Made by a program: the position numbers and the translations under genes. A stretch of DNA of 11,049 nt from Candidatus Pacearchaeota archaeon (lineage in GTDB: Archaea; Nanobdellota; Nanobdellia; Pacearchaeales; GW2011-AR1): positions 1 through 11,049 of the forward strand of contig JAPLXX010000025.1 in the NCBI GenBank assembly GCA_026395855.1, given 5' to 3'. Each line of letters begins with the position of its first letter. The stretch's first letter is position 1. This document shows positions 6,187-11,049 of the stretch, one piece after another. The notes under the pieces are model-generated. The model was not told the origin of the DNA, ran no database searches, and worked only from the letters and a program-made list of their open reading frames with translations.

Positions 6187-6895
6187 TATTTTAGTTGAAG
6201 GAGGGAATATGCAGCCAGGTCCTGCACTTAGCCAGAAGCTTGGGCCAGCAGGGATAAACATAGGGCAGGTAATTCAAAAAGTCAATGACGCAACAAAGAA
6301 TTTTAAGGGAATAAAAGTTCCTGTTGAAATTGATATAGACACTGCAACTAAAGAAATAGAAATAAAAGTATTTTCTCCCCCTGTTTCAGAGCTTATAAAA
6401 AAAGAATTGGGAATTGAAAAAGGCTCTGGCCTGCAGAAAAAAACAAAAATTGCAAATGCTTCTATAGAGCAGATAATTTCTGTTTCAAAAACAAAGCTTC
6501 CGAATCTTCTCAGCAGAAATCTGAAGGCAGCTGTAAAAAGTGTTTTAGGAAGCTGCATAACCCTGGGAATTCTCGTTGAAAACAAGCATCCTTTGGAAGT
6601 TATTCGGGAAATTGAAGCAGGAAAATATGACAAAGAGATTATTGAGGAAAAAACAGAAACCTCTGAAAAGAAAAAGAAAGAGCTTGAGGAATTTTTCAAT
6701 AAGGTAAAGGCAGAGCAGGAAAGAATCAAGCAGCAGGAAGAAGCTGCTAAGGCTGCTGCCGAAGCCGCTGCAACAGCAGCACCTGCAGAAGGTGCAGCTG
6801 CAGTGCCTGCAAAAGAAGGAGAAACTGCAAAGACCGAAGAGAAAAAACCGGAAAAGGAAAAAAAGCCTGAAAAAGATAAAAAAGAAAAGAAATAA
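6176..6895 (+). CDS. rpl11: Ribosomal protein L11 with a long Lys/Glu/Ala tail
   Basis: A 239-residue large-subunit protein at the base of the ribosomal stalk. The first 160 or so residues are normal archaeal L11: ILVEGGNMQPGPALSQKLGP, the PVEIDID strand, then the rRNA-binding domain with LLSRNLKAAVKSVLGSC and GILVENKHPLEVIREIE. After about residue 158 comes an unusual tail of about 80 residues: a Lys/Glu helix, an Ala-rich stretch with Pro (AAAEAAATAAPAEGAAAVPA), and a KKPEKEKKPEKDKKEKK end. The Ala/Pro stretch recalls the hinge of P1/L12 stalk proteins. The start overlaps the spt5 stop by 11 bp. The usual L1-L10-L12 genes do not follow. Confidence 0.97.
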   Translation: MQINILVEGGNMQPGPALSQKLGPAGINIGQVIQKVNDATKNFKGIKVPVEIDIDTATKEIEIKVFSPPVSELIKKELGIEKGSGLQKKTKIANASIEQIISVSKTKLPNLLSRNLKAAVKSVLGSCITLGILVENKHPLEVIREIEAGKYDKEIIEEKTETSEKKKKELEEFFNKVKAEQERIKQQEEAAKAAAEAAATAAPAEGAAAVPAKEGETAKTEEKKPEKEKKPEKDKKEKK

Positions 6896-6896
6896 T

Positions 6897-6903
6897 TTAT
6901 AAA
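6897..6903 (+). promoter_or_regulatory. TATA box of the tRNA-Pro gene
   Basis: TTATAAA begins immediately after the L11 stop codon and 31 nt before the first tRNA base, which predicts a 5' leader of only 2-3 nt. A short T-run (6918-6922) before the tRNA could end read-through from L11. Confidence 0.6.
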
Positions 6904-6927
6904 TACCTCGTCGCTCCTTTTTAACAT

Positions 6928-7000
6928 GGGGCTGTGGGGTAGCCTGGTAGCCTTCGAGGTCTGGGACCTCGCGACCCCGGTTCAAATCCGGGCAGCCCCA
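6928..7000 (+). tRNA. tRNA-Pro, anticodon UGG
   Basis: A 73-nt cloverleaf with no intron and no encoded CCA. The acceptor stem GGGGCTG pairs with CAGCCCC, with discriminator A7000. The D stem GGGT/GCCT includes two G-U pairs, and the loop carries GG. The anticodon stem CGAGG/CCTCG encloses loop TCTGGGA, giving UGG at positions 34-36. The T arm is CCCGG-TTCAAAT-CCGGG. Oddly, position 33 is C rather than the near-universal U. It lies between L11 and L37ae on the same strand, and L37ae starts 11 nt after it. Confidence 0.93.
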
Positions 7001-7011
7001 TATATATAAAA

Positions 7012-7230
7012 ATGACATCAAAATTAAAAAAAACTAAATCAGCAGGAAGATTCGGTGCCAGATACGGAAAGCGGGCAAAAGCTTCTCTAATTGCAATAGA
7101 GCAAAAGCAGAGAAAAAAGCAAAAATGCCCTTTTTGTAGCAAAAAAGGTGTGAAGCGGGTTTCCAAAGGAGTCTGGAACTGCAAGAAATGCGGAAAAAAA
7201 TTTGCATCAGATGTTTATTATCTGGAATAA
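7012..7230 (+). CDS. rpl37ae: Ribosomal protein L37ae (L43e)
   Basis: A 72-residue large-subunit zinc-ribbon protein. It has a basic N-terminus (KKTKSAGRFGARYGKRAKAS), then the zinc pairs CPFC and CKKC flanking KRVSKGVW, and the ending GKKFASDVYYLE typical of the family. Its ATG is 11 nt after the tRNA-Pro 3' end. No TATA box fits at the usual distance outside the tRNA, so it is probably cotranscribed with the tRNA and released by 3' tRNA processing. Confidence 0.96.
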   Translation: MTSKLKKTKSAGRFGARYGKRAKASLIAIEQKQRKKQKCPFCSKKGVKRVSKGVWNCKKCGKKFASDVYYLE

Positions 7231-7379
7231 TGATAAAAGAAATTAAATGGACAAAATTTTAAATGGGAAAAATGTTAAATGAAATAAACAATGTTTAAAT
7301 AATAAATGTGGTTTAAACTTGTTAACTTAAAAATTCAGAACTAAAATAAGAAGATAATATAAAAATAAAATAAACAATC
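7231..7379 (+). promoter_or_regulatory. AT-rich spacer with evenly spaced TTAAAT motifs upstream of rpoP
   Basis: This 149-bp gap holds no gene that I can see. TTAAAT occurs at 7243, 7259, 7275 and 7295, with TTAAAC at 7313, so the spacing is 16, 16, 20 and 18 bp. The first two are within TTAAATGG. The rpoP promoter is unclear: TATAAAA at 7358-7364 is only 22 nt before the ATG. The repeated motifs may be a regulator array or just AT-rich drift. Confidence 0.35.
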
Positions 7380-7517
7380 ATGCCAACCTACAAATGTTTC
7401 AAGTGTGAAAAGAAAATTCAGGACGTGAATCTTGGAAAAAGATTTGTTTGTCCGGGATGCGGATGCAAAATTTTCTACAAGCCGCGAACAAGAGTAAAAA
7501 AAGTTAAGGCTGTTTAA
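7380..7517 (+). CDS. rpoP: RNA polymerase subunit P (Rpo12/RpoP)
   Basis: A 45-residue zinc-binding subunit of archaeal RNA polymerase (homologue of eukaryotic Rpb12) that supports assembly of the Rpo3/Rpo10/Rpo11 platform. The sequence begins MPTYKCFKCEKKI, with zinc pairs C6/C9 and C24/C27, and ends KPRTRVKKVKAV, a good match to archaeal RpoP. It is too short for many gene-length cut-offs. The stop is 1 nt before the prefoldin ATG (TAAaATG). The order L37ae-rpoP-pfdB is conserved in archaea, although the Pcc1 gene often found among them is not here. Confidence 0.94.
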   Translation: MPTYKCFKCEKKIQDVNLGKRFVCPGCGCKIFYKPRTRVKKVKAV

Positions 7518-7518
7518 A

Positions 7519-7836
7519 ATGAGCGACAAATCCCAGGAAAAACGAATTGAAGAACTGCAGATATTAGAGCAGAATCTTCAGAACATCCTTCTTCAGAAGC
7601 AGGCTTTTCAGATTGAATTGAGGGAAACCCAGGCAGCCCTGAAAGAGCTCGAAAAATCCGGCGACGAAGTTTTCAAAATAATCGGGCAGCTGATGATTAA
7701 AACAGACAAAAAAAATATGAAAGAAGAATTGACAAATAAAGAGAAGATAATTGATATGAGAATTAAGAGTTTTGAAAAGCAGGAGCGCATGCTTTCAGAA
7801 AAATTGGAGGAGTTACAGAGGGAAGTTTTGAAATAA
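7519..7836 (+). CDS. pfdB: Prefoldin subunit beta
   Basis: A 105-residue subunit of the hexameric prefoldin chaperone (two alpha, four beta), which captures unfolded proteins and hands them to the thermosome. Two long coiled-coil helices (about 5-47 and 66-104) flank a short hairpin centred on GDEVFKIIGQLMIKTDK, the hallmark of beta-type prefoldin. The start is coupled to rpoP. No T-run follows, and the sepF promoter lies in the next gap. Confidence 0.95.
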   Translation: MSDKSQEKRIEELQILEQNLQNILLQKQAFQIELRETQAALKELEKSGDEVFKIIGQLMIKTDKKNMKEELTNKEKIIDMRIKSFEKQERMLSEKLEELQREVLK

Positions 7837-7873
7837 CGACGGCAAAAATATATACAATCTAATTACGAAATCT

Positions 7874-7880
7874 TTATAAA
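7874..7880 (+). promoter_or_regulatory. sepF promoter TATA box
   Basis: TTATAAA starts 28 nt before the sepF ATG, the same spacing as at ftsZ, so this is a probable leaderless promoter. The ACAACAATT upstream box of ftsZ is not present. Confidence 0.65.
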
Positions 7881-7901
7881 TATCTACAATTTACATTTAC
7901 T

Positions 7902-8306
7902 ATGGTTTTCGACAGCATAAAAAAAGCATTCTCTAAATCTCTCGGAGGAGATGACTCTGGTGATGAATATATGGAGATTGATTTGGGAAAAGAAGAAGCA
8001 GAGCAAAAAGTTCTTGTGAGGCTTTTCACTCTTAGAGATTATGAAGAAGTGAATACTATTCTTAATTTTCTCAGAGAAGGATACACCATAGCTGTTATTG
8101 ACATAAAAACAATGAGGCAGAAAGATCCTATAGAGCTTAAAAGAGCTGTTTCTAAGATAAAAAAGACCTGTGATGCTATGGAAGGCAATATAGCAGGCTT
8201 TGGAGAGAACGTTATTGTGGTTGCCCCTCCATTTGCTAAAATACACAAGGAAGCAATGCCAAAGCCAAAGGACGAAAAAGAAATCAGCAGAAGCCGCTGG
8301 GATTAG
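7902..8306 (+). CDS. sepF: Cell division protein SepF
   Basis: A 134-residue membrane anchor for FtsZ. The first 14 residues (MVFDSIKKAFSKSL) form an amphipathic helix suited to membrane binding. After an acidic linker comes the SepF core, about 36-118: KVLVRLFTLRDYEEVNTILN, GYTIAVIDIKTM, a helix with KIKKTCDAMEGN, and IAGFGENVIVVAPP. It ends in a charged tail. Dimers bind the FtsZ C-terminus in characterised archaea. It is transcribed alone from its own TATA box. Confidence 0.95.
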   Translation: MVFDSIKKAFSKSLGGDDSGDEYMEIDLGKEEAEQKVLVRLFTLRDYEEVNTILNFLREGYTIAVIDIKTMRQKDPIELKRAVSKIKKTCDAMEGNIAGFGENVIVVAPPFAKIHKEAMPKPKDEKEISRSRWD

Positions 8307-8308
8307 GA

Positions 8309-8320
8309 ATTTTTGTTTCT
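8309..8320 (+). terminator. T-rich terminator after sepF
   Basis: AATTTTTGTTTCT follows 2 nt after the sepF stop. Oligo-T on the coding strand without a needed hairpin is the usual archaeal termination signal. Confidence 0.5.
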
Positions 8321-8382
8321 CCTATTAATATGATTGATTGTTAAGTTTCTTTGTTACCTTAGAGGTTGGTAGTCATATTTCT

Positions 8383-8420
8383 TTCGGAAACCGAATTGTT
8401 TAAAAACTTCGGATACCTAA
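8383..8420 (+). promoter_or_regulatory. Promoter with paired palindromic operators, AbrB-like gene
   Basis: Two 13-bp elements, TTCGGAAACCGAA (8383-8395) and TTCGGATACCTAA (8408-8420, one arm mismatch), are separated by 12 nt that contain the TATA-like TTTAAAA (8399-8405). The second element ends 7 nt before the ATG at 8428. The layout is base-for-base the same in spacing as at 9900-9937. A protein bound here would block TBP/TFB or polymerase access, so repression is the likely effect. Confidence 0.75.
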
Positions 8421-8427
8421 TTTTTCT

Positions 8428-8613
8428 ATGAAAATTATGAAGTCAATTGATAAAAAAGTGGGAGATGTTGTTTACTACAAATACAAAATAAACTTACCGA
8501 AGAAGATTGAAGAAACAGACTTATTGGATAAAGAGCTTAACATAACTCTTGGAGAAGATAAAATAATTATTGAAAAGGATAAAAACTTAAAAGGCAAGAA
8601 AGTCTCAAAATAA
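8428..8613 (+). CDS. Small AbrB/SpoVT-like DNA-binding protein (putative regulator)
   Basis: A 61-residue basic protein. Residues 14-50 read like a swapped-hairpin AbrB domain: a strand VVYYKYKINLPKKI, a short loop DLLDKE, then LNITLGEDKIIIEKD, matching the general form K-[IV]-x-[LI]-P-K...GD-x-[IV]...DKI-x-[IL]. The end is Lys-rich. Such proteins are usually dimeric DNA-binding regulators or antitoxins. No toxin gene is next to it on the same strand. The start at 8428 is chosen over the ATG at 8437 because it lies 29 nt from the TATA box and 7 nt from the second operator, as at the transposase. It ends 15 bp from the oppositely oriented orc1/cdc6 stop. The family call is by pattern only. Confidence 0.7.
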   Translation: MKIMKSIDKKVGDVVYYKYKINLPKKIEETDLLDKELNITLGEDKIIIEKDKNLKGKKVSK

Positions 8614-8628
8614 TATTCAGGCAAGAAA

Positions 8629-9807
8629 TTACTCTCTACGACTTAATCTTAAATCTCTCAAACTAAGTTCGTTGAAAATAATATCTCTGTCTACTTTTAA
8701 TTTTATTTTAATATTTCTTCTTGGAATACCTTTTCCATCTTTTTTCATATCTAACCTTTTGTCAATCAATCCTATGTTTTCAAGAATATCCAGAATCCAA
8801 AATACCATTATCTTGCTTACTGGTTTGACGGGAAGATTTTCCTCTTTTATTATATCAACATAATTTTTGTAAGCTTCTGTTAATGTTAGTTCATCTTCAT
8901 ACAACATAGAGTATAAAATTAATAATTGTGTATCTTTTAGTTTTGTTAATTTTTCTCTATCTGCTTGTTCAATTGAAGTTTTCAAAGCTTTATTTATGTC
9001 TTTTTCAATTATTTCATCTCTCCCTTCCATCTCTGCATTTTGAGCTGAATAGAACAGAGTTTCTATGGCTACTCTACAATCCCCCCTTTTAATTCTCTCT
9101 GTATCTTCAGCGATTTTCTTTATCAATTCCTCTGTAATTGCCCTCTCGTTGATAAATCCTTTTTTGACTCTTGATTTTAAAATGCTTATTATTTGGGGAA
9201 TAGAATATGGAGCAAAAATCAAAGGTTTCAGTTGTAAAGAGCTTCTTGTTTTGTCTTGGAGTCCTTCTTCCCATCTTAGGTTGTTTGATATTAGGATAAG
9301 GTTGATGTTCTTATCAAAATTAGGAATAATTTCTTTTGGTCTTGAAAAGAAGTAAAGTAAATCTTCAATACGAGGATTACTTCGGTCAATTTCATCTAAA
9401 ACAATTATGGCATCTTTTTCTAATTTTTCTGCAAAAATTTTCTGCAAGTCGTGAAAGTTTACGGTAGAAAAATCCTTTGTGAGATTTTGTAAAACATCAA
9501 TAGAAGATTTAGCACTGCAATTCTCAGTAAAAACCTCTATATCGTGCTTTTCTTTTTTTAATTCATCTGCAAGGAAATTTACTGTTACTGTTTTTCCAGA
9601 GCCAGGAAATCCTTTAATAATAAGATGGCTTGGTTTCCTATAATTTATGAAGACTGAAATTTCCCTATAGAAATCTGTTGTTTCTCTCCTTTCCACAATT
9701 AAGTCAGGTGTATAAGTCTGCTTGAATACATTTGGATTTGATATTATCCTCTTACTTTCATCAGTGAGAATAAATTTTGTCAATTGAGTTTTTTTATTTT
9801 CTGCCAT
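8629..9807 (-). CDS. orc1/cdc6: Orc1/Cdc6-type replication initiator AAA+ ATPase
   Basis: A 392-residue protein of normal family length that would bind replication origins and load the MCM helicase. The AAA+ parts are in order: Walker A GFPGSGKT (66-73), Walker B IIVLDEID (134-141), sensor 1 ILISNN (171-176), the arginine R188 in DKTRSSLQ, the PLIFAPYSIPQI segment typical of Orc1/Cdc6, and sensor 2 GDCRVAI (242-248). A C-terminal winged-helix domain follows (about 290-385). The gene runs opposite to both neighbours and is flanked on each side by the TTCGG palindrome pairs. A weak GGATAAA lies 30 nt before the ATG. It could be the main chromosomal initiator or that of an integrated plasmid-like element; the transposase and HNH neighbours favour the latter. 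Confidence 0.95.
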   Translation of the reverse strand: MAENKKTQLTKFILTDESKRIISNPNVFKQTYTPDLIVERRETTDFYREISVFINYRKPSHLIIKGFPGSGKTVTVNFLADELKKEKHDIEVFTENCSAKSSIDVLQNLTKDFSTVNFHDLQKIFAEKLEKDAIIVLDEIDRSNPRIEDLLYFFSRPKEIIPNFDKNINLILISNNLRWEEGLQDKTRSSLQLKPLIFAPYSIPQIISILKSRVKKGFINERAITEELIKKIAEDTERIKRGDCRVAIETLFYSAQNAEMEGRDEIIEKDINKALKTSIEQADREKLTKLKDTQLLILYSMLYEDELTLTEAYKNYVDIIKEENLPVKPVSKIMVFWILDILENIGLIDKRLDMKKDGKGIPRRNIKIKLKVDRDIIFNELSLRDLRLSRRE

Positions 9808-9899
9808 ATTAAGTTTCTGATTGATTAAGTTTTATCCATTCATTAAATAAATTAATTGGATTAAGCTTATAAACTTTGTGTTTCTTAATACCATAAGTA
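9808..9899. other. AT-rich divergent gap beside orc1/cdc6, candidate origin region
   Basis: No gene is visible. The gap is very AT-rich and contains TGATTGATT followed by AAGTTT at 9818-9832, a near copy of TGATTGATT-GTT-AAGTTT at 8331-8348 on the other side of orc1/cdc6. A TTATAAA at 9867-9873 has no gene at a fitting distance. Archaeal origins commonly lie next to orc1/cdc6, but no standard ORB sequence with a G-string is seen. Confidence 0.3.
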
Positions 9900-9937
9900 T
9901 TCGGATACCGAAAGGTATATATAGTTCGGATACCGAA
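9900..9937 (+). promoter_or_regulatory. Promoter with paired palindromic operators, transposase gene
   Basis: Two identical 13-bp palindromes, TTCGGATACCGAA, at 9900-9912 and 9925-9937 flank a TATA box TATATATA (9916-9923). The TATA box begins 29 nt before the ATG at 9945, and the second palindrome ends 7 nt before it. Centre-to-centre distance is 25 bp. Spacing and order match the promoter at 8383-8420, and no other full copies were found by eye in the window. Confidence 0.8.
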
Positions 9938-9944
9938 TTATAAT

Positions 9945-10835
9945 ATGGAAAACAAGCTAATATGTCAAAAGTGTAAGAGCAACAACACGATTAAGTGGTG
10001 CAAGAGAAAAACAGAGAATCGTGGTCTTATTCAGAGGTATAGATGTAAGGATTGCCTTAACACCTTTGTTCAAGATGATGGCTTTAAAAGAATGAGAAAC
10101 AATCCTCAAAAAGTAACTTGTGCTGTTGATTTGTTTTATCGTGGTGTTTCCACAAGAAAAGTCCAAGAACACTTTAAGGCATTCTATCCACACAATTCAA
10201 GCCATAAGTCCATTTACAAATGGATAGTAAAATACAGCAAAATGATTTCTCAATTCACAGATAATCTCAAACTCAAAGTTGGGCAAGAGATACAAACAGA
10301 TGAAATGCAATACAGCAGAAGAAAAAGCCACCACAGAAAGGGTGTTGATACCAATTGGTTTATTGACGCAATAGATACTGAAACAAGATTTATGGTGGCT
10401 TCTGAATATGTAAAACACAGGGAACAAGCTAACTTAAAGAGGGTATTAAGAAAAGCAAAAAACAAAACTGAAAATCAAATTAAGGTAATTACAACTGATG
10501 GACTACCTGCATATTCAAGAGCCATAAAATCTCAGTTCGGTTATCATAGATTTCAAAGAAAGGAAGTAGTCCATAATGTTCTTAACATTTCTGCTGGAGA
10601 TGGTTTTAATATCATGATTGAAAGATTGCACAATAACATAAGGCAAAGAACAAAAACCTTTAGGGGATTTCACGGAAGCGTAGAAAGTGCTAATGCTATA
10701 ATGAAAGGTTGGGAAATTTACTACAACTTTATTACAAGACATCAAAGTTTAAACAAGTGCCCTTATGAGTTAGCAACCGATTTGAGGCTGAACTCTGAAA
10801 ATAAATGGTTGGAATTAATTAAATTATCAAAATAA
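9945..10835 (+). CDS. DDE transposase, IS6/IS240-like with N-terminal zinc ribbon
   Basis: A 296-residue, apparently intact transposase. An N-terminal zinc ribbon (C7/C10 and C34/C37) is followed by a helix-turn-helix region (about 54-97, with YRGVSTRKVQEHF and KSIYKWIVKY). The catalytic RNase-H-fold core has D119 in EIQTDEM, D185 in ITTDGLPAY and E226 in IERLHNNIRQR, with GFHGSVESA and NFITRHQSLN at the end, as in IS240-type enzymes. Forty residues separate D185 and E226, somewhat more than the 34 of classic IS6. The promoter carries the double operator. Convincing terminal inverted repeats were not found, and the stop is 1 bp from the stop of the convergent HNH gene. Confidence 0.9.
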   Translation: MENKLICQKCKSNNTIKWCKRKTENRGLIQRYRCKDCLNTFVQDDGFKRMRNNPQKVTCAVDLFYRGVSTRKVQEHFKAFYPHNSSHKSIYKWIVKYSKMISQFTDNLKLKVGQEIQTDEMQYSRRKSHHRKGVDTNWFIDAIDTETRFMVASEYVKHREQANLKRVLRKAKNKTENQIKVITTDGLPAYSRAIKSQFGYHRFQRKEVVHNVLNISAGDGFNIMIERLHNNIRQRTKTFRGFHGSVESANAIMKGWEIYYNFITRHQSLNKCPYELATDLRLNSENKWLELIKLSK

Positions 10836-10850
10836 ATTATTTATTTTTAT
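10836..10850. terminator. Possible bidirectional terminator between transposase and HNH genes
   Basis: The convergent stops are followed in the plus direction by ATTATTTATTTTTATTC, which is T-rich for the transposase transcript but lies inside the last HNH codons. On the minus strand, TTTATTTTG follows the HNH stop. Confidence 0.35.
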
Positions 10851-11049
10851 TCTTAAGACGCTCTAATAATTTTGGGGCTACTTCTTCTAAAGTCTTTCCA
10901 CTCTTTATAGAGTTACATTCAACACAAGCAGTAACTAAATTTTCTTTTGAGTTATTTCCATTTTTTGACATAGGTATTTTATGGTCAATAGTAGCATTAT
11001 CTTGGGTTACTTTTTGACCACAATAATGACATTTGTAATTGTCCCTTTC
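10837..11049 (-). CDS. HNH endonuclease, C-terminal part (gene runs off the window)
   Basis: The last 70 residues of a gene whose 5' part lies beyond the right edge. The visible part is a complete-looking HNH core: RDNYKCHYCG with the first zinc pair, then TIDHKIPMSKNGNNSKENLV with the catalytic DH, TACVECNSIKSGKTLEE with the second zinc pair, and a Lys-rich end. Such domains occur in homing nucleases, restriction enzymes and phage or mobile-element proteins, and the missing N-terminus prevents a choice. It converges on the transposase with only 1 bp between the stop codons. No start is visible. Confidence 0.9.
   Translation of the reverse strand, partial: ERDNYKCHYCGQKVTQDNATIDHKIPMSKNGNNSKENLVTACVECNSIKSGKTLEEVAPKLLERLKNKNK

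Noticed and set aside
6274..7021. Minus-strand ORFs of 217 and 158 residues over L11 and the tRNA
   Set aside because: They are Ser/Phe/Leu low-complexity shadows of the Lys/Glu/Ala-rich L11 tail, and one runs through the tRNA.
7243..7318. CRISPR-like array before rpoP
   Set aside because: The repeats are only 6-8 bp with spacers of about 10 bp, and no cas genes are nearby.
8428..9807. AbrB-like protein with orc1/cdc6 as a toxin-antitoxin pair
   Set aside because: The genes are convergent, and the neighbour is a full AAA+ initiator, not a toxin.
9900..9937. TTCGGATACCGAA copies as terminal inverted repeats of the transposase element
   Set aside because: Both copies are on the same side of the transposase with a TATA box between them, no copy is found at its other end, and the same pair precedes an unrelated gene.

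Overview
The window is an archaeal chromosome segment, most likely from a small-genome, AT-rich DPANN-type lineage (Woesearchaeota/Pacearchaeota-like; this placement is inference). The archaeal assignment is firm: it rests on eIF5A with its hypusine site, ribosomal proteins L40e and L37ae, RNA polymerase subunit P (Rpo12), Spt5, prefoldin beta, an Orc1/Cdc6 protein, SepF paired with FtsZ, and TATA-box promoters. Many genes look leaderless: the TATA element begins 28-30 nt before the first base of the ATG, with no Shine-Dalgarno sequence.

Left part (1-3500). A small Rossmann/CARF-like protein and an unrecognised 106-residue protein form a plus-strand pair. On the minus strand are a site-2-protease-like membrane metalloprotease and an eIF5A-L40e pair; the 53-residue L40e gene is easy to miss. 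A divergent promoter region separates eIF5A from a SlyD-like FKBP prolyl isomerase.

Centre (3500-8310). This is a conserved archaeal core. ftsZ is followed 2 bp later by an exported HExxH metallopeptidase, then secE, spt5 and L11 (with an unusually long low-complexity tail). Next come tRNA-Pro(UGG), L37ae, rpoP, prefoldin beta and finally sepF. The two division genes ftsZ and sepF bracket a block for translation, transcription and secretion. The L1-L10-L12 genes that commonly follow L11 are not here. The spt5-L11 transcript appears to start with a strong 5'-terminal hairpin.

Right part (8310-11049). This looks like an accessory, mobile or replicon-like island. It holds a 61-residue AbrB-like protein, a minus-strand Orc1/Cdc6 initiator, an IS6/IS240-like DDE transposase and the 3' part of an HNH endonuclease gene. 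The AbrB-like gene and the transposase gene share one promoter design that I regard as the most interesting signal here: two 13-bp palindromes (TTCGG-N3-CCGAA) exactly 25 bp apart, flanking the TATA box, with the second ending 7 nt before the ATG. The two pairs lie on either side of orc1/cdc6. I propose a shared operator system that controls a small regulator and a transposase together, possibly bound by the AbrB-like protein itself. Binding by the Orc1/Cdc6 protein as origin boxes is the main alternative.
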